From: Rhynchosporium graminicola
Taxonomy: Eukaryota; Ascomycota; Leotiomycetes; Helotiales; Ploettnerulaceae
DNA length: 64,000 nt
Direction: 5' to 3'
Assembly (NCBI GenBank): GCA_900074885.1
Contig: FJUW01000050.1
Location: forward strand, 62,001-126,000
Shown: positions 1-10,069 of the stretch, piece after piece
How positions within the stretch are numbered: the stretch's first letter is position 1
Layout: every line of letters starts with the position of its first letter
Program-made: the position numbers and the translations under genes
Notes under the pieces: model-generated
What the model saw: the letters and a program-made list of their open reading frames with translations, nothing else
What the model was told of the DNA's origin: nothing
The model's database searches: none

Positions 1-2358
1 CAATTCGCATTCTTGAAAGTCAAGGATCCTAATACAACACTGCCAAAATATGTCTTGATAGGATGGGTTAGTACTGGCAACCGCTACGTTTCTGACCTGG
101 GCTGATATTAAATAGTGTGGAGAGGGTGTCCCGGAGAGAACGAAGGGTTACTTTACAAGTCATCTAGCTGCAGTCTCCAAGATCCTCCACGTTGGTTCAT
201 GTGATTCCCGGGGAGAGAAACGCATACTGACCAGCTTTAGGGTTACCACGTCCAAATCACAGCTCGATCCGATCGCGACCTCACTCCAGAAAGCATCGTC
301 CAGAAAGTATCAGATGCTTCCGGGGCAAAGTACGGTGGTGGTGCGGCACCTGCTACTTCCTCAGGACCCCCTCCGCCTATGGCTTCCAAGCCAGTCTTCA
401 ACCCTACACGATCCGCTGGGGGCTCGGGTTTTAACCCATTGACTGGTTCGAGATCGAGGCCTGGACAAAGTGATTCCAATGTGGACAGCGATGGATGGGG
501 CGCAGATGCGCCTCCTGTGACCAGATCTCAACTCGAAAAGGTCCAGCCGGCCTATAAGCCAACAAAGGTCAGCATGGCGGAATTGACCCAGCAAAATCCA
601 GATGCCTCACGAAGCGGTGGTGGGCGGGCTGACGACGAAGGAGATGTTGTAAGAGGGGGTTACCAACCAATTGGAAAAGTCGATATTGCTGCTATTCGCG
701 CACAAGCACAAAAGAAAGGAGACGATCGACCAACGACAGTCAAGGGCGCATACGAGCCAGTCGGGAAGGTGGATATTGCAGCAATCAAGGCCCGGGCACA
801 GAAGCCATCAGATGACGGATCTTCACAAATATCGCCTGCTTTCACGGGAGCTTCAGCTACGAGCAATACAAGCGACGAGCCAAAATCTCTCGCAGACAGA
901 TCCTCCGCTTTCTCCCAGTCAGAACGTCTCACAACTATACCCAAGCCTAAGGTCGCCAATAGATTTGGCACGAGCGCATCTAACTTTACAGGAACCAAGG
1001 CTCCTCTACCTGGTGTTTTCGGTCTCCAATCAGCGCCCTCGAATGCGCCTGCGGCTCCTGTAGGCGCAGCAAGCAGAACTTTTGCTGACGAGGGCGGAAA
1101 GACTCCGGCTCAAATCTGGGCCGAAAAGAAGGCTCGGCAAAGAGGTCTCAGTGGCGCAGGAGATGCTCCTCCACCAAGCGCTGCTCCTATTACAAGTCAG
1201 GCAAGTGGAGGCGGGGAGTGGAAGAGTGGATATGCTGGGAAGAGTTGGGCTCCAGTCGCTATCAACCAGACCGGCCGCTCTGGCACTGGTAGTATTGGCC
1301 AGCAGAGAACTGGCGAAGATGAGCACGAGCAAGAAACTCCATCCTCACCAGCCGGTGGGATTAGTGCAATTCGGGACCGCTTCAAGGGCGGAGCTCCGAT
1401 GGGAGCACCAGTCATTCCTAGATCAGCTACAGGAGATCGAGACCAATCGCCACCACCACCACCCGTCAACAATTCGACTCGGCCAACTGGTGGCGTACCT
1501 ATGCCAGGTCTACCCACAAGACCACGACCTGACGAGGATGAGGAAGATCACGGTGTTCCAAACATCCCACCACCACCCCGCGTCCAACGCAGCCCAGATC
1601 CACCTACACCGGAACGTGAAGAATCTCCTGTCCGCCTCGCTATGCCAGTATCTCGAACGAAAGAAACCGAGCTGGAAGCTCCAGCCGAGCGCAACCCTCC
1701 TGCCACTATCCCTACCAGCATGGAACGTGGGATGAAGACCGACACGCAAGATGGCCGTGAACCAGCTGGTCATGATACAGCCCGAACAGCTGGAGTAGCT
1801 GTTGCAGCAGCCACGTTTGGCGCTGCCGCTGCAGTAGCTGTAAACCAGAACTCTGCCTCGAGCGGCAAGCGCGCACTTATCCAATACGATTACGAGAAGG
1901 CGGAAGACAACGAGTTGGAGCTCATTGAGGGCGAGTACGTCACTAACATCGAGATGGTAGACGAGGATTGGTGGATGGGCACGAACGGTAGGGGCGAGAG
2001 CGGTCTCTTCCCAAGTAACTACGTCGAGCTTGTCGAAGACGACGAAGAAGAATCTCAGGCTCAAGCTCCTCCACCAGCTGCACTTCAAGCGGCTCCTGCA
2101 CCAGCTGCTCAATCGGGAGACTCCGGACCAACAGCTACTGCAATCTATGACTACGAGGCCGCGGAGGATAACGAATTGAGTTTCGAGGAGGGTGTCACTA
2201 TAACTGGTGTTGTGAGAATCCCATTTCTGACAAACAATATCGTATTACATTCAGCTAACATACTACTCTAGGAATTCCCAGACGAAGACTGGTGGTTCGG
2301 TCATTTCGGCGGCAATTCGGGTCTCTTCCCAGCCAATTATGTACAATTGGATGAGTGA
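1..2358 (+). CDS. ABP1: Actin-binding protein Abp1/drebrin-like (5' end outside window)
   Basis: Binds F-actin through an N-terminal ADF-H domain and recruits partners through C-terminal SH3 domains at cortical actin and endocytic patches (known for the family). Exons read as 1-66, 116-190, 241-2211 and 2272-2358, all with GT...AG introns of 49, 50 and 60 nt; the reading frame is kept across each join. Exons 1-2 give the end of the ADF-H domain (KVKDPNTTLPKYVLIGW, then CGEGVPERTKGYFTSHLAAV), and exon 3 starts GYHVQITARSDRDL. The middle is a long proline-rich linker with two near-repeats of the form G-Y-x-P-x-GKVDIAAI (about 657-720 and 747-800). Two SH3 domains follow (about 1873-2030 and 2137-2352), each with ALYDY-like, ED-N-EL, DWW and SGLFPxNYV motifs. 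The last intron splits the second SH3 domain. The visible part codes for 732 residues. Family assignment is very secure; the start codon lies upstream of the window. Confidence 0.95.
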
Positions 2359-2543
2359 AAGAACTGTCTGGAGAGGAACCATGAACTTGTGGATAATCGA
2401 TGTCTGACGGGATGGTTTTGTATGTAGATCTTGCAGAGTCTCCTTCAGCTGAGATGTGAAGTCGGGCCAGAAGATTAAGCGAGTCAATAAAAAGCGAAAA
2501 TGAAATATTGGCACTAAAAAAAGGTCCGAAAATGACCCGACTA
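2359..2543. other. 3' flank of ABP1
   Basis: Short non-coding stretch of normal base composition between the ABP1 stop and the target duplication of the MITE. It presumably holds the 3' UTR and polyadenylation site (an AATAAA-like GTCAATAAAA occurs near 2483). The MITE therefore sits within about 190 bp of the stop codon. Confidence 0.5.
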
Positions 2544-2551
2544 TTAATCTA

Positions 2552-2600
2552 GGCCACAGCTAAATCGACATACGTGAATAGCTAAATCGACATACGCTAA
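2552..2600 (+). repeat. Left terminal inverted repeat of MITE
   Basis: 49 bp, preceded by target duplication TTAATCTA at 2544-2551. It contains AGCTAAATCGACATACG at 2558-2574 and again at 2580-2596. Confidence 0.9.
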
Positions 2601-3180
2601 CTAAGGGAGCCTAAAGTGCAGAGTGTATTTATTACTACTAAGATTTATACATATAACTATATACACTGTATCGCTAGCCCCCTCCCTTATACAAAATAAT
2701 CAAAATCATCTTCACCCTCTGTATCCTGGGTATATACCCCTATCCCTCTAATTACATCCCTCCTAATCAACGTTTCACTTGCTATAGTAGCATCTGTAGT
2801 ACTATCTGAATAATAGATAACAACTGATTACTTCTCCTTTGGATCGTATTTACCTATGTAGTCGTATATAAATAGAGCGCGGAATAGCCGAATATCTCTC
2901 TACCGAAGAGCGTAGCCGTGGGCCTTAGTATAGGCTTGAATTATAGTAAATTCAGTGGGTATATCACTATAGGTTATAACCGAAGACGCTAGCCCGTAAG
3001 CTATAAGAATAGAAGCTATAGTAGTACTAGGTTCTAAATAACCTTAATTGTGATTCAGAGCTTTAGGGGTAATCAGGGAATTATGAATATTTTCATGCTG
3101 CATTAATAGCCCTTGCCCTCTAGTAAAAATTTATATAGGAGAATATATCCCCTAGATGTACACGCCAAGTTACTAGAATT

Positions 3181-3229
3181 TTAGCGTATGTCGATTTAGC
3201 TATTAACGTATGTCGATATAGCTGTGGCC
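3181..3229 (-). repeat. Right terminal inverted repeat of MITE
   Basis: Reverse complement of 2552-2600 with two mismatches, followed by the second TTAATCTA at 3230-3237. The doubled 17-bp unit is at 3185-3201 and 3207-3223. Confidence 0.9.
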
Positions 3230-3237
3230 TTAATCTA

Positions 3238-3902
3238 TCGCATAGACTAAGTCCTGAAACAACTTTACCATTTTGCACTATCTTATCATCAAGTCCTCAA
3301 ACAGGTCTCCGACTTTAGATTACATTTTCGTCAATGTCCTGAGATTCTATTACGACTTTATCTAGTACTTCAATAGAATTTAACCAATCAAAGTCACCAA
3401 ATACTTCCGTGACCTTCGCTCAACTATCCTTCCCATACATCCCCCAATGAACAATCAGCTCATCATTCTCAATTACCAATGCAAGCATCCATCCAGGATC
3501 TCCCAAGTAAACTCGTCCCCAGCGCCGCGAAACCGACATCTAAAATTCCGAACTCGTAAAACCATCAAAGACACACAGGCAAGCGCGCCAGAGTCCAATC
3601 ATTCATTGTATTTTGTCACGGAGCGCAGAATACCGAGACCAGCCTCGCTACTGTACTCTGTTGAATACCAATCCCCATATTCAGGAAAAGAATCACTTGC
3701 TCTCTGTGATGTCGAGACACGTGCGACTGATTCCCCGGAAAAGCTATATCTCATCCAATGGCATCCTATCTCAGGTGTGTTCGTTGAGCGAGCTGAGCCT
3801 GATATATAAACAATTTCTGAGAATGCAGTCATGAATCCACTCAAACCTTTCGGCGGAAGAGCTTCAATGCTCTACAGAGCGCCTTGGCAGGGTGTGTTGT
3901 TT
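3238..3902. other. Unassigned non-RIP segment between MITE and copia element
   Basis: About 665 bp of normal composition. No recognisable domain on either strand. Short open frames exist (plus 3447-3809; minus 3599-3844), but none resembles a known family. A frame beginning ATG at 3831 runs straight into the copia insertion site. This may be the remnant of a locus split by the retrotransposon nest. Confidence 0.4.
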
Positions 3903-3907
3903 GGCCG

Positions 3908-4100
3908 TGTTGATATCACTCTGTCGTAGTACGTACAATCAAGTAGTCTGCGTGAGCTAAAGTACAGTGATAGTAGTAGTGGTATTATCTGTTATATCGT
4001 GGCTGGCTTTTCTAGGTAGTTGAGACTCCGTAAGGGAGATATATCTGGCTAGCTAAACCCCGGTGCAGATACTCGACTAACACGTGACTATGGACTAAAA
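3908..4100 (-). repeat. 3' LTR of the copia element (left copy)
   Basis: 193 bp, direct repeat of 38263-38455. Nearly all differences are C/T or G/A transitions, as expected from RIP. Preceded by target duplication GGCCG. Confidence 0.93.
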
Positions 4101-4430
4101 CTAGGAGTACTTTAAAGTAGCTCTAAACTATCTATTTCTTCGTATGAAAGTAACGCTTTTTGCCTTCTAATAAGAGTAGTACTATAGTACTACTCGTGCA
4201 GAAGTATTATATAGTATATAGGTTTCTATGTGATTAGGTCTAAAGATTCTACTTGAAAGATAACTGAACTAAACGCCTTATAGGCTCTCTTCCGGCTTCA
4301 AGTTATTTAAATTCCCTCTATCTACTTATTCTATAGGCTTAATAACTAATTGATTTATATATAATAGCTCCTTTAGAGCTCTATTATAATTTATCTTAGT
4401 TATCGCATCCGCAGGGTTATCTAGCCCTAC
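4101..4430 (-). pseudogene. C-terminal end of copia RNase H, separated by gypsy-A
   Basis: Read on the minus strand from 4430 leftwards this gives LDNPADAITKINYN, matching the NPADAMTK motif that closes copia RNase H domains. It continues directly from the frame that stops at 32776 across the 28-kb gypsy-A insertion. This is direct evidence that gypsy-A landed inside the copia polyprotein gene. Stops of the RIP type interrupt it. Confidence 0.85.
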
Positions 4431-4671
4431 TGTGACGACTAGTCAGATTGGAGGTTTGGAGGTTTCCCTCTATTAGTGGAAACACTTACTACTAAGCGAG
4501 ATTACACGAGTAGAGTTTAGGGGCCTCTTTTCATATATATACTTCCCTTCTCTCTCTACTTCTTCACTTCTTAGTTATAGATTCTAAGTTGATTCTTACT
4601 ACTTTATATTTATAGTAATATAAGGTCTTATTACTAAGGTAGTTTAAGAACTTTCTAGAGTAAGCGTTATA
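4431..4671 (+). repeat. 5' LTR of gypsy-A
   Basis: 241 bp, same length as the 3' copy at 32530-32770. Differences between the two are mostly RIP-type transitions (for example TGTGACGACTAGTCAG against TATAACAATTAGTTAG). Confidence 0.93.
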
Positions 4672-4734
4672 TTATCTATAACTCTTTTACTTACGTCTAG
4701 GAAGATAGTAAATATCTACTTATACTATACCTTT

Positions 4735-6275
4735 ATGCCTAGATCTACTAAACGCAAGAGACTACGCTATATAGAGAAAGCTTATACTAAGTATAAACTT
4801 GAAGAATAGCACCTAAATAGAAGTAACCTAAGTCCGATAAATCGACGACCGGTTCTCTAACTCCCTTTACTCCTACCTATTCTTCGGCGACTCGTAATAC
4901 TTACTATAATCTACCCCTCTCTATAGTAGAGAGTGCTCGCGATAACGCCTTATCCGAGTTAAGCTCTCTAACTCTTACTATAATCAATAAACTCACTGAG
5001 TTACTAAACCTCCCCGATAATACTCCTATATTAATAGTAACTATAAGTAACTTATAGGAAGACCGCGCTTACTAGCTATAAGAGGCAGAGAGAAGACTCG
5101 CAGAGGAGAGATAATTAAATACAGACTTATCTGTAGAGCTATATTAGTTATAAGACGAGTTCCGGGAATTACGCTAGTTAACTACCTAGCGTTCTATCAA
5201 GTCTATATTATTTAATAATATTTAATCGCGTATAACTCTACTACACTTAATTAAAGAAGATAATACTACTCTTACGCCTAATAATCGCTATCGAGAACAA
5301 TCTACCGGAGGAATATTATTAATATTATACGCTACGCGTATTAAAAAGATTCCGAACCTTCTAAATAAGCTCTCTAATAGAATCGACTACTCTCTAAAAC
5401 TCTAGGAAATATAGATATATAACGCCCTCCGGCGCTACTCCAGTTACTTCCTTAACGAAGATCACTATAAAGATTAGTTACTTAATTAAACGGAAGGAAT
5501 AGCTAGAACTTACCTGGAACTCTTATTCTTAGAACTAGAATATAATAAGGAAAGTAATATAATCGATTCACTTAATATGATTACTTAACTTATCTCCTTC
5601 TTATCGAATCCATATGACTAATAAACCGTAAGAACTAGCTACTTAGCGCTAAAGATAGATTATAAGCAGACCTTCTAGACGTTCTACTACGAGTTTTATA
5701 CACTAGCTCGTAAAGCTAGTATAAATAATTAATCGACTCTAAAAATAGACTTATAGGAGAAGCTACTTATACGGCTTCGGAAATAGCTCTTCTAATAGTA
5801 TAGAACGTTAAGAATACTAGAAGAATACGTTAAAGCTATATAAGCTGAAGATTAAGGTTAATTTATCGAAAAGATTTACTATTCCGAGTCTTCAGCTAAG
5901 GCTAGCGCGACTCGGGAACGCCCTATTAATACCTCCTCCTAGCGCTATATTACTAACTCTTCTTCTTATCCGTAACTAGGCCTTCCTACTCCCGAGAACA
6001 CTAGTACGACCGGTAATTAAACCTCTACGAGTCGTATACTATAGTAAGGGCGAAGCGATACTCCGCGAGCTCTATTGCTAGCGAATACTCCTCGTTACTT
6101 CACGCTTACCTTATACTTACGCTTATTATTAGCTCGACCTAATACTCTGTATTATATTAATGCGATTAATACTAATAATAACGTTAATAGCGAGCTAGAA
6201 GATAATAACAACGAAGATATGTATAGCGATACTCAGGAGTATATTAAACTTCCGCTAGTAAAAGACTACGCCTAG
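4735..6275 (+). pseudogene. gypsy-A gag region (RIP-degenerate)
   Basis: A largely continuous plus-strand frame from an ATG at 4735 (MPRSTKRKRLRY...) to TAG near 6273, broken by many TAA/TAG stops where CAA, CAG or TGG would be expected before RIP. The part from about 6075 to 6275 is still open for 66 codons and ends in an acidic, asparagine-rich segment. Position directly after the 5' LTR and before the protease identifies it as gag; no zinc knuckle was confidently seen. Confidence 0.7.
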
Positions 6276-6379
6276 AGAAAGACTCTTTCCTAGGTAGTAT
6301 ACGAGATATGCGATATCTTGACCTTACGAAGCTTCTTAGTAGTTAATCGTTTACTACGCGTATTACTCTTACTAAGAAT

Positions 6380-7296
6380 AGACTTTCGTATAAGCTACTT
6401 ATACTTCTTAATTCTAGAGCTAATAGATACTATTTTATTAATTATTCTTTTCTTAAATCTCTTTCCTTCTTTCTAAAACTTTTAATTTACTCTCTACTAA
6501 ACGTAATCCCTATTAAAGGTTTTAATAGCGTTAATAGTAGTATAATTAGTTATTATATAATACTTAACTTAATAGTAGATCGCTACGTTCAGGTATTTAC
6601 CCCCTTTCTTATTACTACTCTCGGAAACTATAGTATTATACTCGGAAGGACCTGGCTTTCGGAATATTAAGTACTCTTAGATGCCTCTAAACGATAGATT
6701 ATTTAGCTACTATATACTCCTCCTAGTAACGTTTATAGCTTTCTGATCGAAATTAAGGACTTACGTAAATACTATACTTACTAGCGCTATTAATACGATA
6801 CTAACGAACGAGATAGACGCCTTAATTAGTTCTAGGAAGCGTATAAAGTATAGCGAAACGCAGTTAGCTCTCCTATTAATATTTAAGTAGTTACTAACTT
6901 TATATCTATTATTAAATAACTACTACTAAACGCTCGGAAACGCACTTCTAAGGAGACTTATAGCTATAGAAATATCTAAAACTCTCCCTTAGAGAGTATT
7001 CTATAGGTAACTAACCCTCTACTATTACTGCCGCTTAGTTAGGACTATTTCTCCGGCGTTTATATTACTTATTATAGATACGCCGAGCCTAAGTGTTTAT
7101 TATCTGAAGAATAAGAAGAGAGTAGTAAAGAGAAGTATTTATACGCTAGAGCTACTAATACACGTCCGAAGTATATACGATTTAGTAACGTTATTACTTA
7201 TATCCTGCGTAAATCTCTACTTTAACCTTAACTAGAAGTCTTTATATTAAAGACTTACGTATAAGATTACGCCTATATAATTTATACTATAGATTA
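6380..7296 (+). pseudogene. gypsy-A pol, first part (protease region), interrupted by the LARD-like element
   Basis: Reads as the protease-to-RT linker of a gypsy polyprotein: around 6640 a LGRTWLSEY...LLDASKRQIIY-like stretch matches the ILGRPW(L/M)...DA motif near the end of gypsy aspartic proteases. The frame runs into GATTA at 7292-7296 and continues after the second GATTA at 10070-10074. Stops are RIP type. Confidence 0.7.
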
Positions 7297-7464
7297 TGTA
7301 AGGGGCGAGCCCCAGGATTAAGCACCGGCGATGCCTATGCTTACTAAGCCTAGCGGCACCCGCATGTTTTCCCTCGGAGCTAGACTAGAACCTGACTCTC
7401 TCCTATATCGAACTTCTTAAATACTATACTTAACTATCTGCGTACGCGTTACTTACTTATAATA
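7297..7464 (+). repeat. 5' LTR of the LARD-like element
   Basis: 168 bp, direct repeat of 9902-10069, preceded by GATTA. Its last 13 bases match the right copy except for RIP-type transitions. Confidence 0.92.
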
Positions 7465-7974
7465 TTAAGTTCGATTAAATAACTAGCTCCCGTAGCTTTT
7501 ATATTAGAGTCCGAATAATCGTAGTCGAGGAACGAAGTCTTCGATAAATCATTAATAATAAGATAATAAAAGTATAGGAGTAATAGAAGCCGAATCGATA
7601 CTAATAATACTTAGAGAAAAGCTCTAGGAACGCGAGAAAAGACGAAGACTCGATAGATTCCGCTATTCTTAAGCCGGAGTATACTTAATTTATCCCTTAA
7701 ACTTATAAGATAAGAGCGGAAAAGTAGCTGAAAATTTTTTATAAGAGTAGAAAAGTAAGGAGTAGCTTAAAGTATAAACTACTCCCGAATAGATAAGGAA
7801 AGTAGTAATAATTAGTTAGTTACCGCTTACGAATAAGCAGACGATAGAAGCTATTCGATAGCTTAAGTAGAATATATACCTAAAAGATATAAGAAGCGAC
7901 TATCGCTAGCCGGTAGCCGCTTAGGAACGCGCGGATAATAAGAACCTTTCGATAATATCTAAGATAAAAGAAAG

Positions 7975-8640
7975 AGGTTTACCTTACTTTAAATAGGAAG
8001 GCGGTAGCTACTTAATAGTAGCTACTATAAAGATATCGAAAGATAATAGTATAAGTAAGCTATAATAAAGAACTACTCCGGAAGTAGCTATATATACGCT
8101 AGTCTCCGGACTCTAAAGAAGTACTCTAGTAAGCTAGAGATAGAAGATAGAAGACGCTTAAAGTAAATAATATAAAGAGAGGTTATAACGAAAGACTACT
8201 CCGGGGGTAGATAGCTACGTAAGCGCTAGCCTCCGGAAGCTTAAGGAAAGGCTTTGCGATATTAGAAGCAGAAGAAGGTTTATCTTACTTTAAATAGGAA
8301 GGTAGTAGCTATATAATAGTAGCTACTATAAAGACGCTAGAAGACGATAATATAAAAGGGGCTATAACGAAAGACTACTCCGGGGGTAGATAGCTACGTA
8401 AGCGCTAGCCTCCGGAAGCTTAAGGAAGAGCTCTAAGATATTAGAAGCGGAAGGAAACGCTAGATATTAATAATAGGGCTATAACGAGGAACTACTCTAG
8501 AGATAGCTACGTATACGTAAGTCTCCGGGAGTTTAAGGAAGGGCTATATAAGTTAAAGACGGAAAGAAGTATACTTTACCTAAATAAGAAAGCGATAGTT
8601 ACTAGAAGGTAGCTGCTATAAAGATAGCGTAAGACTATAA
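7975..8640 (+). repeat. Diverged tandem repeats inside the LARD-like element
   Basis: A block containing ACTACTCCGGGGGTAGATAG...GTAAGCGCTAGCCTCCGGAAG occurs four times, near 8071, 8194, 8373 and 8490. The second and third copies are almost identical at a 179-bp offset. A companion block (AATAGGAAGG...GTAGCTACTATAAAG) precedes it near 7995, 8300 and 8590. The spacing is irregular, so these are degraded repeats of a composite unit. Confidence 0.75.
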
Positions 8641-9219
8641 GAAAGGAGGCTAAAGCTATATAGCGATAGTAGAACTACTTAAGTCTTAAGTATAAGTTAA
8701 TATAATCGGCTTACTAAAAGAAAAAGAAAAAGAAGATTAATTTTAGATTTTCTTTTTCTTAAGAAGATAATACTATAGAAAAGATACGTATTCTGCTATA
8801 TTTCCTACGGAGTCCCTAGGAGGCTTAGCGGAGTCCTAAAATAAGAGCTAGAGGTACTTCTCTAGTACTAAAAGAGAGTAAGCTAACGGAAAACAAGTAG
8901 AGTCCGATAATTACTTATGTTTAACCCTATTACGCGATAATAGTAATAATAGAAGTAGTAACCTTAGAAGCTAAGGGACTAAAAAATATTAGTTACTAAC
9001 GAGAAATATATAAGGACCGAATAAACTTACGCAGAGAGAAAACTAGAGGATTAGAGGAGCTTAAGAGCTTTCTAGGCTTTTAATACCTTAACGAGATTAA
9101 TATAAGCCTTATTTCTATATAGAGTATAAAGCGATAAGAAATAAGCAGAGTATAATACTTACTTATTAGTATTAGTAGAATAAGTCTAAATAAAGTAAGC
9201 GATATAGGAGATTTAAGGA

Positions 9220-9477
9220 CTATTATATAAGCTAACTGTTTTCGCGCGGAACCCGGGGAAAACTTATAAGTTCTCGCAATTCTTCTTCTTATTCTTATAG
9301 TAGATATAAGATTAGAAGCGATTCGACTAAGTTCGTTAGGATTCCGTCCGAGAACAGGCGGAATATAGTACTTATAGCTTAGTCGATATAATTAGAGCCT
9401 AAGAGGGTATAAGTAATATAGTAAATTATAAGAGATATCTAATTCCGCTAGTTTTAGCGCGGATCCCGATAGCGTAA
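9220..9477 (+). pseudogene. Unrecognised reading frame in the LARD-like element
   Basis: In one frame this reads GLLYKLTVFARNPGKTYKFS..., then DSVREQAEYSTYSLVDIIRA..., ending in a double TAA at 9475-9480. The internal stops fit CAA/CAG/TGG codons changed by RIP. I do not recognise the family; it has no RT or integrase motif. It may be the end of a gag-like or cargo protein. The coding claim rests on its protein-like residue mix and the scarcity of stops relative to the surrounding AT-rich sequence. Confidence 0.45.
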
Positions 9478-9621
9478 TAAAGGGATTTTTAATATATAAT
9501 TTGCGAATTTTAATATTTCTTTTAATAAAAGGAAGGGGGAGGGACTTACCTTACTATAGTTATTATTATTATATAAAGAAAAGTCTGAAAAAGTAGAAAG
9601 TCTCTTTTTTTATAATATCTT

Positions 9622-9780
9622 AGCTGGATCGAGCGATAATAGGAGCGGAGCGCTAGCTTAATATAGCGGGATAATAATAAAGGAAGTAAGCGATAATAAG
9701 AGGAAGTATAATAATAGCTAGATCGAGCGATAATAGGAGCGGAGCGCTAGCTTAATACGGCGGGATTATAATAAAGAAAG
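9622..9780 (+). repeat. 94-bp-period direct repeat
   Basis: AGCTGGATCGAGCGATAATA at 9622 recurs at 9716 (one transition), followed in both by GGAGCGGAGCGCTAGCTTAAT. It lies about 120 bp upstream of the 3' LTR of the LARD-like element. Confidence 0.8.
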
Positions 9781-9901
9781 CGGATAATAATAATTAGAAT
9801 ACCTAACGTTTAGTGATAGAACGTAATTATTAATTATAGGGGAGTTCTACGACTATTTACTATTAGTCTCCGCTAGAAAATAGGCAGGAGGAGGGGAGTA
9901 A

Positions 9902-10069
9902 TATAAGAGGCGAGCCCTAGGATTAAGTACCGGCGATACCTATACTTACTAAGCCTAGCGGCACCCGTATATTTTCCCTCGGAGCTAGGCTAGAACCTGA
10001 CTCTCTCCTATATCGAACTTCTTGAATACTATACTTGACTATCTGCGTACGCGTTGCTTACCCGTGACA
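9902..10069 (+). repeat. 3' LTR of the LARD-like element
   Basis: 168 bp, preceded by a purine-rich tract and followed by target duplication GATTA at 10070-10074. Confidence 0.92.

Larger units (their letters stand above)
2552..3229. mobile_element. MITE-like nonautonomous DNA transposon, 678 bp
   Basis: The two ends are 49-bp inverted repeats (2552-2600 and 3181-3229) that differ at only two positions. The sequence TTAATCTA directly flanks both sides (2544-2551 and 3230-3237), an 8-bp target duplication. The terminal sequence begins GGCCACAGCTAAATCG. No transposase frame is visible inside. An 8-bp duplication fits hAT elements, and 8-11 bp fits Mutator-like elements; the family cannot be settled from the ends. 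Inside each end a 17-bp unit is present twice in tandem at a 22-bp period. Confidence 0.88.
7297..10069 (+). mobile_element. Nonautonomous LTR element (LARD/TRIM-like), 2773 bp, inserted in gypsy-A
   Basis: LTRs of 168 bp at 7297-7464 and 9902-10069; the left copy starts TGTAAGG and the right copy ends CCGTGACA. Target duplication GATTA is at 7292-7296 and 10070-10074. A purine-rich tract (GGAGGAGGGGAG) lies just before the right LTR, consistent with a plus-strand polypurine tract. No protease, RT, RNase H or integrase motif is visible in the 2437-bp interior, so it must rely on another element. The interior holds diverged tandem repeats, a 94-bp direct repeat near the 3' end, and one stretch that reads like a protein (9220-9477). 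Too large for a classic TRIM; LARD-like is the closest label. Confidence 0.88.

Noticed and set aside
6075..6275. Stand-alone 66-codon gene
   Set aside because: It is the still-open tail of the gypsy-A gag frame; upstream codons in the same frame continue it with RIP stops.
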